Assembly: GCF_000975135.1 (NCBI RefSeq)
Contig: NZ_BBRF01000002.1
Location: forward strand, 352,330 to 416,329
From: Demequina aurantiaca
GTDB lineage: Bacteria > Actinomycetota > Actinomycetes > Actinomycetales > Demequinaceae
Length of the DNA stretch: 64,000 bases
Direction of reading: 5' to 3'
Below the pieces are notes generated by a model. It was not told the DNA's origin, searched no databases, and saw nothing but the letters and a program-made list of their open reading frames with translations. The stretch's first letter is position 1. Each line of letters starts with the position of its first letter. This document shows, one piece after another, positions 35,992 to 45,503 of the stretch. Made by a program: the position numbers and the translations under genes.

Positions 35992-35997
35992 TACACT
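35992..35997 (+). promoter_or_regulatory. Putative -10 of the GT2 gene
   Basis: TACACT lies 78 nt before GTG 36076, implying a leader of about 70 nt. No good -35 is seen; the CRP-type site occupies that place. Confidence 0.5.
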
Positions 35998-36075
35998 GGC
36001 AAAGGCAGCGTGAAATTCTACGTAAGCACATGACAGAACTATGAGGGTGACCTGTCGACTGAGGGAGATTTACCT

Positions 36076-38517
36076 GTGAATTTGGATGCAGCTAATGGCG
36101 CCGCCGCGCGCCCGGAAATCGACACTGCGCCGGAGGGCGTGACCGTCGGGGATCCCGCGAACGAGCTGCTTGAGGCTGGACCTCAAAGCAAGAAGCGGGC
36201 ACGAAAAGATGCCAAGGCGCCCAAGCGGCGTCGTCGACAGTGGGGTTCCGAGAAGCCTCGCCCGCCCCTGGATATCCAGGAGAAGCCGGCAAGTACCGCC
36301 GCAACCTGGTTTGGTGGCCTGGGCATCGTCTTTACGGTCATTGCCCTGTGTGTCTATCTTGCTCAAACCGTCATCTCTCGGGTGATCGACTACGGCATCC
36401 AGGACAGTCACTTCTGGTTCCAGACCATTCTCTACGTTGGCATTATGGCGATGCTGATCTTTTCCGCCTACTGCTATCTCCTCGCCCGCCAGGGCGCCCT
36501 GTACCGCTCCCGCACACATGTGCGGGTGCCACGCGCGGAGATCGACGCGGCCATGGGCGCTTCGCGTCCATCGCTCACCGTCTTGGTCCCGTCCTACGCC
36601 GAGGAGCCCTCGGTCGTGCGCGCCACGTTGCTGTCCGCTGCGTTGCAGGAGTATCCGGGAATGCGTGTTGTCCTGCTGCTGGACGACCCACCCACACCCA
36701 AGGACGACGAGGCCCGCGCCAGCCTTGAGGAGTGCCGCGCGCTTCCGACTGAAATCATGGACCTGCTGCGCACCCCCTACAAGCGTTTCGCGACCTCTCT
36801 CGATGTCTATGAAAGCGCGATCCGCGTTGATGGAAAGAGTTCGCCCGACGAGGTCCGTAGCCTCGCGCTCGACTACGTGTGGGGCGCCAAGTGGCTGCGC
36901 GAGCAGGCCTCGGCGTACATCCGTGAGAGCCACGCAGACGACTTCCTGGCCGAGGAGGTCTTTGGAGGTTTGGCGGGAGACTTCGAGATCACGGCACGCG
37001 CCCTATTCCGCTCGCTCGATGAGCGTGCAAGCCTGCCTGCCGAGCGCCTCAAGCAATTGGGCCGTCGACTGGTGTGGACCTTCGATGCCAACTTGAGTTC
37101 TTTTGAGCGCAAGGCTTACGCCCACCTCCCGCACGACGCCAACAAGGCAATGAACCTCAACGCCTACATGGGTCTCATGGGCCGCCGTGTCCAGGCGGTA
37201 CAGACCAAGATCGGCGTCGTCCTGCGCGACACCACGGCGGCCGACGGGCCCGGGGTGTTGGACGTACCCGAGACTGACTTCATTCTGACCCTGGATGCGG
37301 ATAGCGTGCTGCTACGTGAGTACTGCCTCCGACTTGTCCACCACATGGAGACACCGGGGAATGAACGCATCGGAGTCATCCAGACTCCTTACTCGGCGTT
37401 CCGAGGCGCGGAGACTCGGCTCGAGCGGATTGCCGGTGCTACCACCGACATCCAGCACATCCTGCATCAGGGGCTGAGTTACTACGACGCGACATTCTGG
37501 GTTGGCGCAAATGCCGTGATTCGCAAGAGTGCGCTCGACGACATCGTCGAAGTGTCCTATGTGGATGGGCAGCCCGTGTACCGCTACGTGCAGGACCGCA
37601 CCGTGATCGAGGACACCGAGTCGAGCATCGACCTGATCGCCAAGGACTGGACGCTCTTCAACTACCCGGAACGACTCAGCTATAGCGCCACGCCGCCTGA
37701 CTTTGGTTCGCTGGTGGTGCAGCGCGCACGCTGGGCAAACGGCGGTCTGCTGATTCTGCCTAAGTTCCTGCGCTACGTGCGCCGCGAGCGCAAGGCCGGT
37801 AGGCGCGTGCCTCGGTCTTCTGTGGCTCTGCGCTTCAACTACATGGCGTCCATCTCGTGGGCGAGCGTCGGCCTGGTGTTGCTTCTCGTGTTCCCCTTCG
37901 ATGAGAGGCTCCTGAGCCCCGTCATCGTCGCTGCGGCACTGCCGTACTTCCTGGCGATGTCATCGGACTTCAAGCGACTGGGTTACAAGCGCACCGACAT
38001 CTTCCGCGTCTACGCGTTTAATTTGCTCCTACTACCGGTCAACCTGGCTGGTACGTTGAAGTCTCTTCAGCAGGCGGCGGCCAAGTCAAAGATCGCATTC
38101 GCTCGTACCCCCAAGGTCGCCAACCGCACCGCCACGCCCGCGCTCTACGTCGTTGCTGCATATTTGATTGCAGCATGGTCGATCTACACCGTGGCCAACG
38201 GCATTTTGGCGGAAAACTGGAGCAACAGTGCGTTCGCATTGTTCAACGGAATTCTGACCCTCTACGCGATCTTTGCCTTTATTGGCTTTCGCAACTCCAT
38301 CGTCGACGTCTTCGTGGGCGTGGCGCACTGGGTCAAGGTTCCCCCTAAGGAACGCCCAGTACCAAGTCCGAGTGATCAGACCCATGACCTTGACTGGGAG
38401 TCTGTTCTCTACTTCGGTCCCGATAGCGACATCGTCCCTGGCGATCGACGCGCGACAGCGGTGACATCCGTACCATCCGTGCGCCGCGGCGACACTCGAG
38501 CGCACCACCGAGGCTGA
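36076..38517 (+). CDS. Family 2 membrane glycosyltransferase, processive polysaccharide synthase-like
   Basis: An 813-residue integral membrane GT2 enzyme resembling cellulose/chitin/hyaluronan synthases. A basic cytoplasmic N terminus (KKRARKDAKAPKRRRRQ) leads into two helices (about 75-100 and 113-140), the GT-A domain with SLTVLVPSYAEEP, the DxD motif Asp407/Asp409 (LTLDADS), the catalytic Asp region Glu512-Asp513 (TVIEDTES) and Q549RARW553, then about five C-terminal helices. No PilZ domain, so no visible c-di-GMP control. GTG 36076 has a GAGGGAGA site. With the GH18-type hydrolase next door it likely builds a beta-linked, possibly GlcNAc-containing polymer; the sugar is inference. Confidence 0.88.
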   Translation: MNLDAANGAAARPEIDTAPEGVTVGDPANELLEAGPQSKKRARKDAKAPKRRRRQWGSEKPRPPLDIQEKPASTAATWFGGLGIVFTVIALCVYLAQTVISRVIDYGIQDSHFWFQTILYVGIMAMLIFSAYCYLLARQGALYRSRTHVRVPRAEIDAAMGASRPSLTVLVPSYAEEPSVVRATLLSAALQEYPGMRVVLLLDDPPTPKDDEARASLEECRALPTEIMDLLRTPYKRFATSLDVYESAIRVDGKSSPDEVRSLALDYVWGAKWLREQASAYIRESHADDFLAEEVFGGLAGDFEITARALFRSLDERASLPAERLKQLGRRLVWTFDANLSSFERKAYAHLPHDANKAMNLNAYMGLMGRRVQAVQTKIGVVLRDTTAADGPGVLDVPETDFILTLDADSVLLREYCLRLVHHMETPGNERIGVIQTPYSAFRGAETRLERIAGATTDIQHILHQGLSYYDATFWVGANAVIRKSALDDIVEVSYVDGQPVYRYVQDRTVIEDTESSIDLIAKDWTLFNYPERLSYSATPPDFGSLVVQRARWANGGLLILPKFLRYVRRERKAGRRVPRSSVALRFNYMASISWASVGLVLLLVFPFDERLLSPVIVAAALPYFLAMSSDFKRLGYKRTDIFRVYAFNLLLLPVNLAGTLKSLQQAAAKSKIAFARTPKVANRTATPALYVVAAYLIAAWSIYTVANGILAENWSNSAFALFNGILTLYAIFAFIGFRNSIVDVFVGVAHWVKVPPKERPVPSPSDQTHDLDWESVLYFGPDSDIVPGDRRATAVTSVPSVRRGDTRAHHRG

Positions 38518-38548
38518 CAGCCTCAAGGCACCTTCATCTCCATCCAAC

Positions 38549-38571
38549 GGCGCGCGTTAACGACGTGCGCC
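38549..38571 (+). other. Intercistronic stem-loop between GT2 and GH18 genes
   Basis: GGCGCGCGT pairs with ACGTGCGCC (one G-U) around TAACG. With no U-tract it may set relative expression of the two genes or stabilise the upstream message. Confidence 0.4.
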
Positions 38572-38593
38572 CCTCTCACACTTGGGTATTTCA

Positions 38594-40168
38594 ATGAGTA
38601 AATCAAAGAAAGCGAAAGCTCCACGCTCCCGCGTCTCGATCGTCCGAGTTGGATTAGTGCTGGCCTGCACCGGATTGCTCGGCTGGGCGGGATATGCGGC
38701 GGTCGCGTCCGTGGTGTCGCAGACGGAGAAGACGGGACCATCAACGTTCGCTGGCTACGTCGACGCGACGCTGACACCGACGTACTCCTACGGCACCCCA
38801 GCAGGTCCAGCGCAGTCGAACGTCATCCTGTCCTTCGTCGTGGCTGATCCGACCAGTGGCTGCACCCCACTGTGGGGCGGTGCGTACACGCTCGATGCTG
38901 CGGCGGACGAGCTCGAGATGGATCGCCGAATCACCCAACTCCGCAGCACGGGCGGAGACGTCCGCGTTTCCTTCGGTGGTCAGGCAGGCACCGAACTTGC
39001 GGCTGCGTGCACCGACGTGAGCGCCCTCGAGGACGCCTACCAATCTGTGGTTGATCGATACCAGGTCGCCAGCATTGACCTCGACATTGAGGGCGCTTCA
39101 CTCGCCGACTCAGAGGGCGGCGCGCGACGTGCGACGGCGATCAAGGCCGTGCAGGACAACGCAATCGCGGACGGGCAGCAGTTGGCTGTGTGGTTGACGC
39201 TTCCGGTTGCGACCAGTGGACTGACGGCCGATGGCATCGCAGTGGTGGACCAGATGCTCGACCAAGGAGTTGACCTGGCTGGCGTCAACGGAATGACCAT
39301 GGACTTCAACTCTGGCGTGTCGCCCACCGCACCATACTCCGATGCGGTGCTCGAGGCTGCCAATTCTCTGCACGTTCAGGTATCCGACGCGTACCGCCGT
39401 ATCGGTACCAAGTTGGACTCACCTCGTGCATGGGAGAAGGTGGGCATTACGCCGATGATCGGTCAGAACGACGTCGCCGGGGAGGTCTTCACCATCGAGG
39501 ACGCTCAGGTTGTCAACGAGTTCGCCCGTGAACACGGAGTGGGGCAGTTGTCGATGTGGTCGCTCAACCGCGACGCTGAGTGCCAAAGCCCGTTGCCCAA
39601 GATCATCACGGTGGTGCAGAACACCTGCAGCGGAGTTGACCAGGGCTCGCAGTCCTTCGCGGAGGTACTCGCCGCGGACCTGCCGAACGTGCTCCCCACC
39701 AAGGACGAAGACAGTTCGCCGAGCGCGGCACCAACATCATCGGCGGCTCCGTCACCTACCTCGGCGAGCGGCGATGAGGTCGACGATCCCGCTCACAGCC
39801 CGTTCCCGATCTGGGATCCACTAGGCGATTACCCCGGCGGCACCAAGATTGTCTGGCATAAAAATGTCTACGAAGCCCGCTATTGGACCAGTGGCATGGC
39901 ACCTGGTACACCGGTGGCGAACCCGGACGATTCACCGTGGACGTTGGTCGGTCCCGTGCTGCCCGGTGACACCCCAGCACCGCTCCCCACGCTCGCGCCG
40001 GGAAGCTATCCCCAGTGGAACGAGACTGAGAAATACACCACCGGTACGCGAGTACAGCTAGGCAACGTTCCTTACGAGGCAAAGTGGTGGAGTCAGGGGC
40101 AGGAACCAGGAGTTCCAGCCGCAGGAGGTTCGCCATGGGTGCTGATCACCCCCGCCGAGGGGGAGTAG
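38594..40168 (+). CDS. Secreted GH18-type glycoside hydrolase with two CBM5/12 modules
   Basis: A 524-residue exported protein. A basic N terminus and one hydrophobic helix (about 15-42) form a signal anchor. The catalytic barrel (about 50-350) carries the GH18 signature at 161-166, IDLDIE, with Glu166 as proton donor, and the typical MWSLNRDAEC strand. A Ser/Pro/Ala linker (about 372-395) leads to two chitin-binding type 3 modules (about 405-455 and 472-518, each with Tyr/Trp pairs such as YEARYW and YEAKWW). It should cleave a GlcNAc-containing polymer at the cell surface. The gene follows the GT2 synthase by 76 bp in the same direction. ATG 38594 has no strong ribosome site; a TTG at 38582 is in frame. 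Confidence 0.85.
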   Translation: MSKSKKAKAPRSRVSIVRVGLVLACTGLLGWAGYAAVASVVSQTEKTGPSTFAGYVDATLTPTYSYGTPAGPAQSNVILSFVVADPTSGCTPLWGGAYTLDAAADELEMDRRITQLRSTGGDVRVSFGGQAGTELAAACTDVSALEDAYQSVVDRYQVASIDLDIEGASLADSEGGARRATAIKAVQDNAIADGQQLAVWLTLPVATSGLTADGIAVVDQMLDQGVDLAGVNGMTMDFNSGVSPTAPYSDAVLEAANSLHVQVSDAYRRIGTKLDSPRAWEKVGITPMIGQNDVAGEVFTIEDAQVVNEFAREHGVGQLSMWSLNRDAECQSPLPKIITVVQNTCSGVDQGSQSFAEVLAADLPNVLPTKDEDSSPSAAPTSSAAPSPTSASGDEVDDPAHSPFPIWDPLGDYPGGTKIVWHKNVYEARYWTSGMAPGTPVANPDDSPWTLVGPVLPGDTPAPLPTLAPGSYPQWNETEKYTTGTRVQLGNVPYEAKWWSQGQEPGVPAAGGSPWVLITPAEGE

Positions 40169-40226
40169 GCAGGGGGAGACTCTCCCAACTCTGCACCTGA
40201 GCGACGGATTTTCCAGAGGTAGCCCC

Positions 40227-40232
40227 TAGGCT
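40227..40232 (+). promoter_or_regulatory. Putative -10 of the BASS transporter gene
   Basis: TAGGCT lies 34 nt before ATG 40267. Confidence 0.4.
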
Positions 40233-40266
40233 ATTGGCACTGTTACTTCCATCGACGGAGCCCCAC

Positions 40267-41142
40267 ATGATTGACGACGTTCTTCTCGGAATCACCAAAG
40301 TGGGCATGCTCGCCTTCGTGGTCGCTGGCATGTTTGCGATGGGTCTCAAGCTCACCGTGGCGAGCATTCTGGGGCCGCTCAAGAACGCGCGCCTCGTGAT
40401 CATGTTGTTGATCGCAAACTTCGTCGTGGTGCCCGGAATCATGGTGCTCGTCACCAAGGTGTTGCCCATGGATGATGCCACCGCAACTGCATTGATCCTG
40501 GTCGCTTGCTGTGCCGGTGCGCCATTCCTTCCCACGCTCGCCAAGCTCTCCAAGAGCGATCCGGCCTTCGCCGTGGGCGGCATGGTGTTGCTGATGGTGG
40601 TCACGGTGGTCTATGCGCCCATCGTGGTGCCCTTGCTCGTTACCGGTGCCGAGGTTTCGCCAGGAGATATAGCGTCGTCACTGGTGGTACTCATGCTGAT
40701 CCCGCTCGCAATCGGGCTGTTCATTCGAGCGCGCTATGAGGGATCGGCCGCTACCTTAGCCAAACCGGTCAACCAGATTTCGACTGTCGGTCTGGCGTTA
40801 GGCATCGTCGCCGGCATCATCGTGAACTGGAGCGAAATCATCGGCTCGGTCGGCTCATGGATCTTCATCGGCACGTTGATTCTGCTCGCGGTTGGCTATG
40901 GCGCTGGCTACCTCGCAGGCTTCGGTATGTCTGCCTCCGACCGGCGCGTCACGAGCTTTGCGACCGCACAGCGCAATATCTCTGCCGCACTTGTGATTGC
41001 AGTCTCGCTCGACGGTGACGTGATCGTTCGCACGCTGGTGGCGGCGCTGGTGGTGCCGATTGTGCTGATCTGGCTTGCGGCCGAACTCGGAAAGCGCTCG
41101 GGCGGCACGTCTGAGACGACCGTCGAGGCTGTTGAGGCCTAG
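40267..41142 (+). CDS. BASS-family (bile acid:sodium symporter-like) transporter
   Basis: A 291-residue membrane protein with nine to ten helices and the two crossing-helix regions expected of the family: CCAGAPFLPTLAKLSKSDPAF near residue 80 and SFATAQRNISAALVIAVSL near 240 (the RNISAAL motif is highly characteristic). Members carry organic anions with sodium; the substrate here is unknown. An upstream ATG in frame (40234) would lie in the promoter. The gene has no functional partner nearby. Confidence 0.82.
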   Translation: MIDDVLLGITKVGMLAFVVAGMFAMGLKLTVASILGPLKNARLVIMLLIANFVVVPGIMVLVTKVLPMDDATATALILVACCAGAPFLPTLAKLSKSDPAFAVGGMVLLMVVTVVYAPIVVPLLVTGAEVSPGDIASSLVVLMLIPLAIGLFIRARYEGSAATLAKPVNQISTVGLALGIVAGIIVNWSEIIGSVGSWIFIGTLILLAVGYGAGYLAGFGMSASDRRVTSFATAQRNISAALVIAVSLDGDVIVRTLVAALVVPIVLIWLAAELGKRSGGTSETTVEAVEA

Positions 41143-41186
41143 CGCCACCTGGGCGCGTGATTGCCGGGTGCCGACGCGAACCTCGG

Positions 41187-41192
41187 TAACAT
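41187..41192 (+). promoter_or_regulatory. Putative -10 of thrS
   Basis: TAACAT lies 55 nt before GTG 41248. TTGCCG at 41161 is too far upstream (20 nt) to be a standard -35. No T-box leader is visible. Confidence 0.35.
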
Positions 41193-41247
41193 TGACGGGT
41201 GTGCGCCCATTGGTGCGCGCTCCGACGACACCAAAAGGGGTTTCTCT

Positions 41248-43248
41248 GTGGCCAGCATGACCGTGACCATCGACGGCGACGAACGTTCGATCGATTCCGG
41301 CACGACGGGCCTCGACCTGTTCCGCGACCGCCGCGACGTGGTGGTGATGCGAGTCGCCGGAGAACTGGTCGATCTTGCCCGGGAACTGGTCGACGGTGAT
41401 GTTGTCGAGGCTGTTTCCGTGAACGAACCCGACGGGCTCATGGTGTTGCGTCACTCGACCGCGCACGTGCTCGCACAGGCTGTTCAACAGGTCAACCCCA
41501 GCGCGAAGCTCGGCATCGGGCCTCCCATCGAGAACGGCTTCTATTACGATTTTGACGTCGAGGAGCCCTTCACCCCCGAGGACCTCAAAAAACTCGAGAA
41601 GACAATGCAGCGCATCGTCAAGGAGGGGCAAACCTTCTCGCGTCGCGAGATTAGTGACGCCGACGCACTCGCAGAGCTCGCGGATGAGCCCTACAAGTGC
41701 GAGCTCGTGGGGCTCAAGTCGAATGCGGCCGATGCGGCCGAGGGGGCATCCGCGGAAGTCGGCGAGGGCGGCCTCACCATTTACGACAACCTCAATCGCC
41801 AAGGCGAGGTGAAGTGGAAGGACCTGTGCCGCGGACCCCACGTCCCTAACACCAAGGTGCTAGCCAATGGTTGGTCGTTGATGCGTTCGGCCGCGGCTTA
41901 CTGGCGTGGCAACGAAAACAACCCGCAGCTCCAGCGTGTGTACGGCACCGCGTGGCCCACCAAGGAGGAGCTCACCGAGTACAAGGAGCGACTGGCTGAG
42001 GCCGAGCGCCGCGATCACCGCCGCCTCGGCGCAGAGATGGACCTCTTTTCCTTCCCCGATGCGATTGGTTCCGGCCTGGCGGTTTTCCACCCCAAGGGCG
42101 GCGTCATCCGGATGGAGATGGAGGAGTACTCCCGCAAGCGTCACGTCGAAGAGGGGTACGAGTTCGTCTACACCCCTCACGCGACCAAGAAGCAGCTGTT
42201 CGAGACCTCCGGCCACCTGGATTGGTACGCAGACGGCATGTACCCGCCCATGCACATGGACGAAGAGCGGGACGCCGACGGCAACATCACCAAGCAGGGC
42301 CAGGACTACTACCTGAAGCCCATGAATTGCCCCATGCACAACCTGGTCTTCGATTCCCGTGGTCGCTCGTATCGCGAGTTGCCGCTACGTATGTTCGAGT
42401 TCGGCACGGTGTACCGCAACGAGAAGTCCGGCGTGGTTCACGGACTCACTCGAGCGCGTGGTTTCACACAGGACGATGCCCATATTTATTGCACCCGCGA
42501 GCAGATGAAGGACGAGCTCACCACCACGTTGAACTTCGTGCTGGGTCTGCTCAAGGACTACGGCCTCACTGACTTCTATCTCGAGCTGTCCACCCGCAAT
42601 CCGGAGAAGTCAGTGGGCGACGACGACGTCTGGGAGGAGGCCACCGAGACTCTGCGGGAGGTAGGCATCGCCTCTGGCCTTGAACTGGTCCCGGATCCCG
42701 AAGGTGCCGCCTTTTACGGCCCCAAGATCTCTGTGCAGACTCGCGATGCGATTGGCCGGTCGTGGCAGATGTCGACCATTCAGTTGGACTTCAACTTGCC
42801 CGAGCGCTTTGAGCTCGAATACACCGCGGCAGACAACTCGCGTCAGCGTCCGGTCATGATCCACCGCGCATTGTTCGGCTCCATCGAACGCTTCTTCGCG
42901 ATCCTCACCGAACACTACGCGGGGCAATTCCCGGTGTGGCTCGCGCCTGTCCAGGTCCGCGCCATCCCGGTCGCCGAGCCCTTCAATGAGTACCTGGGCG
43001 AGGTCGTGGCAGAACTCAAGCGACAGGGTGTACGTGCGGAGATTGACGACTCGGACGAGCGTTTCCCCAAGAAGATTCGCAACGCGTCCAAGGAGAAGGT
43101 GCCGTTCGTGCTGATCGCGGGTGGCGACGATCAGGAGGCGAATGCAGTGAGCTTCCGCCTGCGCGACGGCAGCCAGGACAACCAGGTGCCCATCGCCGAT
43201 GCGGTGGCGCGCATCGTCGCCGCGATCGCGGACAAGGTGCAGGTCTAG
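41248..43248 (+). CDS. thrS: Threonyl-tRNA synthetase
   Basis: The 666-residue class II synthetase attaches threonine to tRNA-Thr. Domains in order: TGS (about 1-60), second additional editing domain with the [13 protein letters not shown] motif, catalytic core with zinc-binding Cys in [10 protein letters not shown], motif 2 [27 protein letters not shown] and motif 3 [16 protein letters not shown], then the anticodon-binding domain. GTG 41248 has AAAGGGG 7 nt upstream; a longer frame from 41161 is promoter sequence. First gene of a conserved run thrS-HIT-pgsA-patA-pimA. Confidence 0.97.
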   Translation: MASMTVTIDGDERSIDSGTTGLDLFRDRRDVVVMRVAGELVDLARELVDGDVVEAVSVNEPDGLMVLRHSTAHVLAQAVQQVNPSAKLGIGPPIENGFYYDFDVEEPFTPEDLKKLEKTMQRIVKEGQTFSRREISDADALAELADEPYKCELVGLKSNAADAAEGASAEVGEGGLTIYDNLNRQGEVKWKDLCRGPHVPNTKVLANGWSLMRSAAAYWRGNENNPQLQRVYGTAWPTKEELTEYKERLAEAERRDHRRLGAEMDLFSFPDAIGSGLAVFHPKGGVIRMEMEEYSRKRHVEEGYEFVYTPHATKKQLFETSGHLDWYADGMYPPMHMDEERDADGNITKQGQDYYLKPMNCPMHNLVFDSRGRSYRELPLRMFEFGTVYRNEKSGVVHGLTRARGFTQDDAHIYCTREQMKDELTTTLNFVLGLLKDYGLTDFYLELSTRNPEKSVGDDDVWEEATETLREVGIASGLELVPDPEGAAFYGPKISVQTRDAIGRSWQMSTIQLDFNLPERFELEYTAADNSRQRPVMIHRALFGSIERFFAILTEHYAGQFPVWLAPVQVRAIPVAEPFNEYLGEVVAELKRQGVRAEIDDSDERFPKKIRNASKEKVPFVLIAGGDDQEANAVSFRLRDGSQDNQVPIADAVARIVAAIADKVQV

Positions 43249-43251
43249 CGC

Positions 43252-43803
43252 GTGGCGGACATGGTTGACGGCGAGATGATGGGCGGCGAGGCCGATGGCT
43301 TCGAGCGCCTATGGACGCCTCATCGCCTGGCCTATGTGAGTCATTCCTCGGATCGCCCCGAGTACGAGGGCGAGCACCAGTGCCCGCTGTGTCAGAAGAT
43401 CGACGGCAACGACCGCGAGTCACTGGTGGTGTATCGCGGCGAGCACAACTACGTGGTGCTCAACCTGTATCCATACAACCCCGGTCACCTGATGGTTTGC
43501 CCGTACCGCCACATCGGCTGGTACACGGACGCGACCGATGCCGAGCGCAACGAGATGGGCGACCTGACTCAGCAGGCGATGCGAGTGCTGACACGCGTGA
43601 GTGGGACCAAAGGCTTCAACATCGGCATGAATCAGGGAGCTGTGGGAGGCGCTGGCATATCAGAGCACCTTCACCAGCACGTCGTGCCACGATGGACAGG
43701 AGATTCCAACTTCCTGCCGATCATCGCCAAGACCAAGGCGCTTCCGGAACTGCTAGACGACACCTGGCAGCGGCTGAGCGACGCTTGGACCAAAGAGGGC
43801 TAA
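43252..43803 (+). CDS. HIT-family hydrolase / AP4A phosphorylase-like
   Basis: The 183-residue nucleotide hydrolase has the histidine triad at 139-143 (HLHQH in EHLHQHVVPRW) and an N-terminal zinc-type pair CPLC. It is the Rv2613c-type protein, in which the mycobacterial homologue acts as a diadenosine tetraphosphate phosphorylase. It begins 3 bp after thrS; GTG 43252 is assumed, but the ATGs at 43261 or 43273 are also possible. Its conserved place between thrS and pgsA suggests a link to nucleotide by-products of the synthetase, which is inference. Confidence 0.9.
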   Translation: MADMVDGEMMGGEADGFERLWTPHRLAYVSHSSDRPEYEGEHQCPLCQKIDGNDRESLVVYRGEHNYVVLNLYPYNPGHLMVCPYRHIGWYTDATDAERNEMGDLTQQAMRVLTRVSGTKGFNIGMNQGAVGGAGISEHLHQHVVPRWTGDSNFLPIIAKTKALPELLDDTWQRLSDAWTKEG

Positions 43804-43824
43804 CGCCCGGAGCAGAGGTTTTTG

Positions 43825-44619
43825 ATGTTTGGCAAGTTGCGGCCGCTGATGGCAGCAGTCTGGGAGGCGCCTGCGCGCGGGCTCCTCAAGATGGGGCTGC
43901 ACCCCAACGCTGTGACGATCATCGGCACGATCGGTGTGGTCTTTGGTGCGCTCTTTTTCTACCCCAAGGGCGGCACGATGTTGCTGTGGGGAACGCTCTT
44001 CATCGCGTTCTTTGTGGTGACCGACATGCTCGACGGAACGATGGCGCGACTGGGTGGGTTGTCGTCTCGCCTAGGTGCGTTCCTCGATTCAACGCTCGAC
44101 CGGGTCGCCGACGCCGCCATCTTTGGCGCGTTGGTGTGGACCTTCCTCGACGTGGACCGCAATACCGCCCTGGCGGCGATGCTGTGCCTCACGATCGGGT
44201 CATTTGTGCCGTATGCCCGCGCACGTGCGGAATCACTCGGCATTGATGCCGCCGTCGGCATCGCCGAGCGCTCGGATCGCCTGGTCGTTGGGCTACTCGC
44301 GACCGGGCTCGTAGGCATGGGCCTGCCACTGTGGATTCTGACCTGGGCGCTGTACGCACTCGCCGCCGCGGCGTTGATCACCGTGGTGCAGCGCGCGCTT
44401 GCTGTCAAGCGCGCATCGGACCTGTCGCCGTTGTTGCCAGGGGAGAAGGCGCCGGGCGCTCATCCCGCGATCACCGTGGCAGATCTCCAACTTGAGCGCG
44501 AACGTGGTCGCGAGGAGGAGAGGGCGCGCGCTCAAAGCGATGCCTCCGCGAGCGAGCCGAGCGGCGACGTGTCAGGCGAGAATGTCGGCAATGATGCGGA
44601 GCGCGACGCTTCCGAATGA
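43825..44619 (+). CDS. pgsA: Phosphatidylinositol phosphate synthase (CDP-alcohol phosphatidyltransferase)
   Basis: A 264-residue membrane enzyme that joins CDP-diacylglycerol to inositol phosphate, the first step of PI and PIM lipids. The CDP-alcohol motif is perfect: Asp67, Asp70-Gly71, Ala74-Arg75, Gly84, Asp88, Asp92. About six helices precede an acidic, basic-mixed cytoplasmic tail (from residue 190) that is longer than usual. ATG 43825 follows AGAGG. Its stop overlaps the patA start (ATGA). Confidence 0.93.
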   Translation: MFGKLRPLMAAVWEAPARGLLKMGLHPNAVTIIGTIGVVFGALFFYPKGGTMLLWGTLFIAFFVVTDMLDGTMARLGGLSSRLGAFLDSTLDRVADAAIFGALVWTFLDVDRNTALAAMLCLTIGSFVPYARARAESLGIDAAVGIAERSDRLVVGLLATGLVGMGLPLWILTWALYALAAAALITVVQRALAVKRASDLSPLLPGEKAPGAHPAITVADLQLERERGREEERARAQSDASASEPSGDVSGENVGNDAERDASE

Positions 44620-45503
44620 ATGCCTTCTTGATCGCGTGGCGGGCGTCGCGCTACCTTCCCGTCTCCGTCGTCCGCGGCCTCGCCAGCCTTGGCGCGGCCT
44701 CTGCGTGGTTTCTGCGCGGCAAGTCTGTAACCCGACTTGAGTCGAACCTTCACAAGGTCACCGGGCTGTCGGGTAAACCGCTGCGCCGTCTCAGCAGACG
44801 CGGCATGTCCTCGGTGGCGAACTACTACGCGGAGGTTCTCGAACTACCGCGCATGTCTGGGGACGTCATCGATGCGCGGGTGCGCATGGAGAACGAGCAC
44901 GAGGTTCAGGCGATCCTGAGGGACGAGGGCAGGGTGGTCCTGCCGCTGAGCCACTCGGGCAATTGGGACCTCATCGGCGCCTACGCAGGGCGCAACATCG
45001 CTCACGTGACTTCTGTCGCAGAGGTTCTCAACCCGCCCGAGGTTTTCGAGGAGTTCATCAAGTTCCGCGCGGGCCTTGGAATGACAATCTTCGGCCACGA
45101 GGGTCAGTCGACATTCCGCAAACTCATCACGCAGGCCAAGACCGTGGGTGGGGCGCTGGCACTCGTTGCCGACCGCGACTTGTCCGGAAGCGGCATCCAC
45201 GTCGACATGTGGGGACACGACGTACGTGTGGCGCCAGGTCCGGCTGCCCTGGCGGTAGCGTCTGGATCTGCGTTGATCCCCGTGATGGTGTACTCGGAGC
45301 CGCTCACAGGAGCGCGACGCAAGGCCGCCAAGTCCCGAGTGGGAAAAGTCCTGAAGTTTGGGCCGACTATCCGTATCCCGGAGGGGCGTAAGACGGATCA
45401 GGTGCAGTCCATGACAGAGTCATGGGTGGCGTTCATCAGCACGGAGATTGCCGCCCACCCGGAGGATTGGCACATGCTGCAACGGTTTGGTTGGACCGAA
45501 TGA
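44616..45503 (+). CDS. patA: Phosphatidylinositol mannoside acyltransferase
   Basis: This 295-residue LpxL/HtrB-superfamily acyltransferase adds a fatty acyl chain to PIM on the cytoplasmic membrane face. The catalytic pair His113/Asp118 sits in LSHSGNWDLIG, and DRDLSGSGIHVDMWG plus the small-residue stretch GPAALAVASGSALIPV follow as in the family. It is coupled at both ends by 4-nt overlaps to pgsA and pimA, the mycobacterial order. Confidence 0.92.
   Translation: MNAFLIAWRASRYLPVSVVRGLASLGAASAWFLRGKSVTRLESNLHKVTGLSGKPLRRLSRRGMSSVANYYAEVLELPRMSGDVIDARVRMENEHEVQAILRDEGRVVLPLSHSGNWDLIGAYAGRNIAHVTSVAEVLNPPEVFEEFIKFRAGLGMTIFGHEGQSTFRKLITQAKTVGGALALVADRDLSGSGIHVDMWGHDVRVAPGPAALAVASGSALIPVMVYSEPLTGARRKAAKSRVGKVLKFGPTIRIPEGRKTDQVQSMTESWVAFISTEIAAHPEDWHMLQRFGWTE

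Larger units (their letters stand above)
35664..36075. other. 412-bp gene-free region between tRNA-Val and the GT2 gene
   Basis: It contains, in order: a T-run after the tRNA, an 8-bp perfect inverted repeat (35684-35711), a minus-strand stretch with protein-like codon use (about 35670-35900), a second stem-loop (35862-35889), a CRP-type operator and the promoter of the GT2 gene. No intact gene was recognised. The base composition becomes more A/T-rich from about 35900. Confidence 0.6.

Noticed and set aside
40150..40200. Terminator after the GH18 gene
   Set aside because: GGGAGA-C-TCTCCC leaves an impossibly small loop, and no longer stem forms.
41161..41247. T-box leader for thrS
   Set aside because: The 55-nt region after the likely -10 has no specifier stem, no T-box sequence and no terminator/antiterminator pair.
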